In this document: one piece after another, positions 60,320 through 64,000 of the stretch
How the letters are laid out: every line of letters starts with the position of its first letter
How positions within the stretch are numbered: position 1 is the first letter of the stretch
DNA from: Couchioplanes caeruleus
Lineage (GTDB): Bacteria > Actinomycetota > Actinomycetes > Mycobacteriales > Micromonosporaceae
DNA: 64,000 bases
Direction: 5' to 3'
Assembly: GCF_023499255.1 (NCBI RefSeq)
Contig: NZ_CP092183.1
Coordinates: forward strand, 6,754,501-6,818,500
Made by a program: the position numbers and the translations under genes
Notes under the pieces: model-generated
What the model was told of the DNA's origin: nothing
The model's input: only the letters and a program-made list of their open reading frames with translations
The model's database searches: none

Positions 60320-60700
60320 GTGCCCGGGGTCGAGCACTGTCTGCAGGAGGCCATGGCGATCCCCGGCGCGATCGGGGCCAGCATCGTCGACTACACCACC
60401 GGTTTCCCGGTCGCCACGACCGGGGCCGCACCCAACGAGGACCACGAGGCCGCGGCCGCCGGCACCGCCGACGTCGTCCAGGCCGCGCAGAGCCGGTCGC
60501 TGTTCGTCTCGGCCGTGCCGCACGACCTCCTCGAGGACCTGATCATCACGACCGCGGGGGGTTACCACCTGCTGCGGCTCGTCCGGACCGACTTCGACAG
60601 CCGGCTGGTGCTCTACGTGTGGCTGGACCGGGTCCGCGGCAACCTCGCCGTGGCCCGCCGCCGCATGGAACGCCTCGCCGACGAGCTGATCTCCACCTGA
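60320..60700 (+). CDS. Roadblock/LC7 domain protein
   Basis: 126 residues, single roadblock domain: GAIGASIVDYTTGFPVAT, central helix and DLIITTAGGYHLLRLVRT followed by RLVLYVWLDRVRGNLAVARR. Roadblock/MglB-like proteins are usually GTPase partners. GTG at 60320 is used, with aggag just upstream. Paralogous to the roadblock protein at 62283. No GTPase gene in this cluster. Confidence 0.85.
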   Translation: MPGVEHCLQEAMAIPGAIGASIVDYTTGFPVATTGAAPNEDHEAAAAGTADVVQAAQSRSLFVSAVPHDLLEDLIITTAGGYHLLRLVRTDFDSRLVLYVWLDRVRGNLAVARRRMERLADELIST

Positions 60701-60714
60701 CCCTAGGAGCCACC

Positions 60715-61716
60715 GTGAAGTCCCCGACGTCCGCGGCGCCCGGCAGCCTGCTCACGCAGGCGGCCGGCGAAGGGCGAACCGGTGCCCTGGTCGTCGGCGG
60801 CCCGCCGGGCGGCACGCTCTACCTGGTCGACGGCCGGGTGACGTACGCCGAGTCGGCCGCGGCGCCGGGCGTCGGTGAGCTGCTGACCGCCTCCGGCCGG
60901 CTGGCGCCGCGTACGTGGCAGGCGGCGCTGGACACCGCCACCTCGCAGGCCCGGGTGGGGCGGGTGCTGCTCGAGCAGGGCCACATCACCCAGGGGGAAC
61001 TGGAGCTGTGTGTGCTGGGAGCCACGTACGACGCCGCGTACTTCGCGCTCGCCCCGGCGGCGGCGCCGGTGAACTTCCTCGACGGGGCGGCGCACTGGCT
61101 GGGTGACGTCGTACGCGTCGACGCGGCCGCCGTGGTCCGCGAGTCCCGGCGGCGGGCCCGGCTGCTCGACGACATCTTCCCCAACGTGCGGATCGACACC
61201 GCGGCGGTGACCCCGGTACCCCGGCCGCCCCGGGAACGGATCACCGTCACCGCGGCGCAGTGGGAGCTGCTGGTGCACGCCGACGGCCAGCGCACCCCGG
61301 CCGACCTGGCGCTGCTGCTGGGCCGCGCCGGGTACGCCACGGTCCAGGAGCTGCGCCGGCTGGCGGCCCTCGGTCTCATCGAGTCGCCCGGCGAGCGGGT
61401 GGCCGGCACCGACCCCGCCTTCGCCCGCGTGCCCCGGGCGCGCACCTCGGCCCCGCAGAGCGCGGTCGCTTCCCCGGCGACGGTGCCGGACGGGCCGACC
61501 GTACCCATCGTCACCCGGGCCCGTCCCGGTCTCGCCTCGGGCGACCCCCCGCGCGAGGCTGAACCCGGCCCGGCCAACCGGCCGCCGCGGCTCGCCCGGC
61601 GCAAACCCGGCGCCAAGCTCCCCAAGGAGCTCATCGCCCAGCCGGCGCCGCCGCATCCGGGGACCGACGAAGTCCTGCTGAAACGCATCCGCACCGCGCT
61701 GCGGGCCCTGCGGTGA
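60715..61716 (+). CDS. DUF4388 (PATAN-like) domain protein with winged-helix-like region
   Basis: 333 residues. N-terminal DUF4388: GRTGALVVGGPPGGTLYLVD, TYAESAAAPGVGELLTASG, RVGRVLLEQGHITQGELE. Residues around 180-235 look like a winged helix (ITVTAAQWELLVHADG, ADLALLLGRAGYATVQELRR), as in PatA-type proteins. The tail is Pro/Arg-rich and ends in a short helix (EVLLKRIRTALRAL). GTG at 60715 with taggagc 8 nt upstream; 14 nt from the roadblock stop. Confidence 0.75.
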   Translation: MKSPTSAAPGSLLTQAAGEGRTGALVVGGPPGGTLYLVDGRVTYAESAAAPGVGELLTASGRLAPRTWQAALDTATSQARVGRVLLEQGHITQGELELCVLGATYDAAYFALAPAAAPVNFLDGAAHWLGDVVRVDAAAVVRESRRRARLLDDIFPNVRIDTAAVTPVPRPPRERITVTAAQWELLVHADGQRTPADLALLLGRAGYATVQELRRLAALGLIESPGERVAGTDPAFARVPRARTSAPQSAVASPATVPDGPTVPIVTRARPGLASGDPPREAEPGPANRPPRLARRKPGAKLPKELIAQPAPPHPGTDEVLLKRIRTALRALR

Positions 61717-61763
61717 CGCGGGCGCCCCCGCTGACGGCCGACATGAGGAAGGAGACACCGAGG

Positions 61764-62240
61764 ATGACGGTGGATCCGGCGGTACTGACGGAACTCGGCA
61801 ACCTCCGCCACCGGCTGCCCGAACTCACCGGCAGTGTCCTCGCCACCACCGACGGCATGGTCGTCGCGCACGACGCCCACGGCATCGAGCCCGACAGCAT
61901 CGCCGCCCTCGCCGCCGCCCACCTCGCCCTCGCCAGGCGCTTCGCGCACGCCGTCAACCACGGCGACCTGCGCGAATCGGTGGTGGAGTGCGACGGCGGG
62001 TACATCACCTCGTACACCGCGGGGCCCAGTGCCCTGCTGACGCTCGTGACGACCGGGAACGCCAACCTGGCGATGGTGCACCTCGAGGCGCGCCGGGCCG
62101 TACGCCGGCTCGTGCAGGTCCTGGTCCTCGACGCCGCGCCGGCCCCGCGGCCGGAGATTCCCGTACAGGCCGGCCCGGCCATCCCGCTCGCACGGCGCAC
62201 GCCGATGGCCACCCTGCCCAGCTCCATCCGAGGCCGCTGA
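61764..62240 (+). CDS. Roadblock/LC7 domain protein
   Basis: 158 residues. Roadblock core: LTGSVLATTDGMVVAHDAHG, ESVVECDGGYITSYTAG, ALLTLVTTGNANLAMVHLEA, then a basic/Pro-rich tail of about 40 residues. More divergent than the other two roadblock proteins of the cluster and closer to CvnB-like proteins in pattern. ATG at 61764, aaggag upstream, 47 nt after the DUF4388 gene. Confidence 0.8.
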   Translation: MTVDPAVLTELGNLRHRLPELTGSVLATTDGMVVAHDAHGIEPDSIAALAAAHLALARRFAHAVNHGDLRESVVECDGGYITSYTAGPSALLTLVTTGNANLAMVHLEARRAVRRLVQVLVLDAAPAPRPEIPVQAGPAIPLARRTPMATLPSSIRGR

Positions 62241-62282
62241 GGCCTCACCCAACACCCCACTGCACAGACGGAGGAATTCCCC

Positions 62283-62654
62283 ATGCCCGACATGGACACC
62301 GCACTCAAAGAGATCATGGACATCGACGGCGCGGTCGGCGTCGCGCTGGTCGACCACACCAGCGGCATGGCCCTCGGCACCGCCGGCGGCGGCAAGGACC
62401 TCGACCTGACGGTCGCCGCGGCCGGCAACACCGACGTGGTCCGCGCCAAGCTGCGGGCGATGGAGATGCTCAACCTCAGCGAGAAGATCGAGGACATCCT
62501 CATCACCCTGGACACCCAGTACCACATGATCAGGCCGCTGACGAGCCGCTCCGGCAAGGGCCTCTTCCTGTACGTCGCCCTGCGCCGCGACCGCGCCAAC
62601 CTGGCGATGGCCCGGCACCAGCTCAAGCGCATCGAGAACGACCTCGACGTCTGA
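62283..62654 (+). CDS. Roadblock/LC7 domain protein
   Basis: 123 residues: DMDTALKEIMDIDGAVGVAL, NLSEKIEDILITLDTQYHMI and GLFLYVALRRDRANLAMARH. Clear paralogue of the protein at 60320, which has the same I-x-G-A-x-G...LIIT...YHLLR...LYV-x-L-D-R-x-x-x-NLA-x-AR series. ggagg lies 7 nt ahead of ATG 62283. Last gene of the cluster, followed by a strong terminator. Confidence 0.9.
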   Translation: MPDMDTALKEIMDIDGAVGVALVDHTSGMALGTAGGGKDLDLTVAAAGNTDVVRAKLRAMEMLNLSEKIEDILITLDTQYHMIRPLTSRSGKGLFLYVALRRDRANLAMARHQLKRIENDLDV

Positions 62655-62672
62655 GCCGGCCGTACGATGCGG

Positions 62673-62703
62673 GGCGGGGAGGGCACCTGGCGCCCTCCCC
62701 GCC
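62673..62703. terminator. Bidirectional terminator after the roadblock cluster
   Basis: ggcggggagggc (62673-62684) pairs with gccctccccgcc (62692-62703), 12-bp stem and 7-nt loop, between convergent genes. Confidence 0.8.
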
Positions 62704-62730
62704 TCCCTGTCCGCCTGAGGCCGGCAGCGC

Positions 62731-62949
62731 CTAACGCAGCAGTGAGCGGGCGGTCGGAGCGAGCACCAGCACCGGCTCGCTCCCCCGGCGGTCCGCCAGG
62801 TAGGCGTCCGCCGCGGCCTGGTCGTGGAACCTCGCGAACCAGGCGAAGACGTGCTCGCCCTCGCGGACCGGCAGCGCCGGGAAGGTGTTGGGGGGGTACT
62901 CCGTGGTGAAGCAGGCCAGCGGAGGCAGGTCGGGCTGCGGGTACGTCAT
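62731..62949 (-). CDS. Small conserved-looking protein coupled to dus
   Basis: 72 residues, MTYPQPDLPPLACFTTEYPP then EGEHVFAWFARFHDQAAADA. The latter half resembles a NIPSNAP/dimeric-barrel strand-helix pattern. Its ATG at 62949 overlaps the dus stop (ATGA). Function unknown. Confidence 0.6.
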   Translation of the reverse strand: MTYPQPDLPPLACFTTEYPPNTFPALPVREGEHVFAWFARFHDQAAADAYLADRRGSEPVLVLAPTARSLLR

Positions 62950-64000
62950 CCGCCGCTGTTCTCCATCTCGGCGCCCTCCGGGACGGTGTCGTCGTCGCGG
63001 CTGTCGAGCCAGCCGTACGGCAGCGACACCTTGCCCGGCGCGTTGATCCGGCCGCGCGGCTGCCCGAGCGACTCGTGGGGGAATGGCAGGTCCCCGTCCA
63101 GCTTGCCGAGCAGGTCGTCGAGTTCGGCGAGCGAGGAGACCATCGCGAGGGCGCGGCGCAGGTCGCCGCCGACCGGGAAGCCCTTGAGGTACCAGGCGAC
63201 GTGCTTGCGGAAGTCCGCGCAGCCGTGCTTCTCGTCCTCGAGCGCCTCGACCAGCAGGTGCGCGTGCCGGGACATGATGGCTGCCACCTCGCCCAGGGTG
63301 GGCAACTCCTGCGACTCGACGCCGTTGAACGCCGCCTGCAGGTCCTTGAAGAGCCAGGGCCGGCCGAGGCAGCCGCGGCCCACGACCACGCCGTCGACGC
63401 CGGTGTGCGCGACCATGCGCAGCGCGTCCGAGGCCTCCCAGATGTCGCCGTTGCCGAGCACCGGGACGTCGAGGGCCTGCTTCAGCGTCGCGATCGCGTC
63501 CCAGTCGGCCGTTCCCGAGTAGCGCTGCTCGGCCGTACGCGCGTGCAGCGCCACCGCCGCGACGCCCGCCTCCTGCGCGATCAGGCCGGCCTCGACGTAC
63601 GTCAGGTGGTCGTCGTCGATGCCCTTGCGCATCTTGACGGTGAGCGGGATGCCGGCCGGCGCGGCCGCCTCGACCGCCTGCTTGACGATCCGGCCGAAGA
63701 GCTTGCGCCGCCACGGCAGGGCGCTGCCGCCGCCGCGGCGGGTGACCTTGGGGACCGGGCAGCCGAAGTTGAGGTCGACGTGGTCGGCGAGGTTCTCCTC
63801 GGCGACCATCCGGACGGCCGCGGCGGTCACGTCCGGGTCGACGCCGTACAGCTGGAGGCTGCGGAAGTCCTCGTCCGGGCCGAACTGGATCATCTTGAGG
63901 GTCTTGGGGATGCGCTCGACGAGGGCCCGGGTGGTGATCATCTCGCAGACGTAGACGCCGCCGCCCTGTTCGCGGCAGAGCTTGCGGAAGGCCACGTTGG
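62946..64000 (-). CDS. dus: tRNA-dihydrouridine synthase, DusB-like (5' end outside window)
   Basis: 351 residues visible, beginning NVAFRKLCREQGGG; only the first 20 or so residues are missing. Family marks: MITTRALVE, DLNFGCPVPKVTRRGGGSAL with the catalytic Cys, VKMRKGIDDDHL, LHARTAEQRYSG and the FMN phosphate site VLGNGDI and VVVGRGCLGRPW. FMN enzyme reducing uridines in tRNA D-loops. The following small gene overlaps its stop by 4 nt. Confidence 0.95.
   Translation of the reverse strand, partial: NVAFRKLCREQGGGVYVCEMITTRALVERIPKTLKMIQFGPDEDFRSLQLYGVDPDVTAAAVRMVAEENLADHVDLNFGCPVPKVTRRGGGSALPWRRKLFGRIVKQAVEAAAPAGIPLTVKMRKGIDDDHLTYVEAGLIAQEAGVAAVALHARTAEQRYSGTADWDAIATLKQALDVPVLGNGDIWEASDALRMVAHTGVDGVVVGRGCLGRPWLFKDLQAAFNGVESQELPTLGEVAAIMSRHAHLLVEALEDEKHGCADFRKHVAWYLKGFPVGGDLRRALAMVSSLAELDDLLGKLDGDLPFPHESLGQPRGRINAPGKVSLPYGWLDSRDDDTVPEGAEMENSGG

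Overview
The window is high-GC DNA with many GTG starts, Shine-Dalgarno-led genes and Tat-dependent lipoproteins, typical of a filamentous actinomycete. The mix of DUF574-type methyltransferase, CvnA-like kinase, LacI/IclR/ROK-controlled sugar importers, a decayed chemoreceptor and roadblock/DUF4388 genes suggests Micromonosporaceae, perhaps Actinoplanes-like. That placement is inference; no rRNA is present. Two tRNA genes (Met-type CAT and Asn GTT) are recognisable.

Layout. 0-3.2 kb: ArsR fragment, DUF6010-like membrane protein, a coupled SRPBCC-EVE-MarR-MmcQ operon and a DUF574 methyltransferase. 3.2-9 kb: orphan CvnA-like sensor kinase, then an operon of Tat-exported serine hydrolase, VanZ-like protein, response regulator and histidine kinase. 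9-14 kb: IclR-linked sugar ABC system in which both membrane domains are one polypeptide. 14-17 kb: MFS remnant, PAP2 phosphatase and small secreted or unknown proteins. 17-24 kb: OmpR-type two-component pair, MMPL exporter, a PHM-like copper monooxygenase lipoprotein and a LuxR-type regulator; the exporter and the regulator share an upstream repeat. 24-25.5 kb: a gene-poor stretch bounded by a 27-bp direct repeat of a tRNA 3' end.

25.5-36.4 kb: amine-oxidase-like flavoprotein, a cellulose-synthase-like glycosyltransferase carrying a C-terminal MshEN (c-di-GMP type) module, and a LacI-controlled oligosaccharide locus (ABC importer, GH42, secreted GH5) with two perfect operator palindromes. 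36.4-38.6 kb: a small inverted-repeat-bounded element with duplicated 82-bp cores, a low-complexity gene, tRNA-Asn and minisatellites. 39-49 kb: ROK regulator, ribose-type ABC importer, Gfo/Idh/MocA dehydrogenase and two TIM-barrel proteins, a probable sugar or polyol catabolic locus interrupted by a 1.4-kb G-rich repeat field. 49-55 kb: YihY/BrkB protein, two GC-rich tandem arrays (about 30 x 14 bp; 23 x 17 bp) and an ABC-2 drug or lipid exporter. 55-58 kb: housekeeping dgt-dnaG with a coupled small gene. 58-62.7 kb: chemoreceptor pseudogene, VOC protein and a five-gene roadblock/DUF4388 cluster with no GTPase or kinase. 62.7 kb to the end: a small protein and a dus gene running off the window.

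The strongest candidates for new biology are the GT2-MshEN fusion, the five-gene roadblock/DUF4388 set, the ITR-bounded element after the GH5 gene, the shared promoter repeat at 21.4/23.8 kb, and the unusual density of minisatellites, one of which is translated as the N-terminus of an ABC ATPase.
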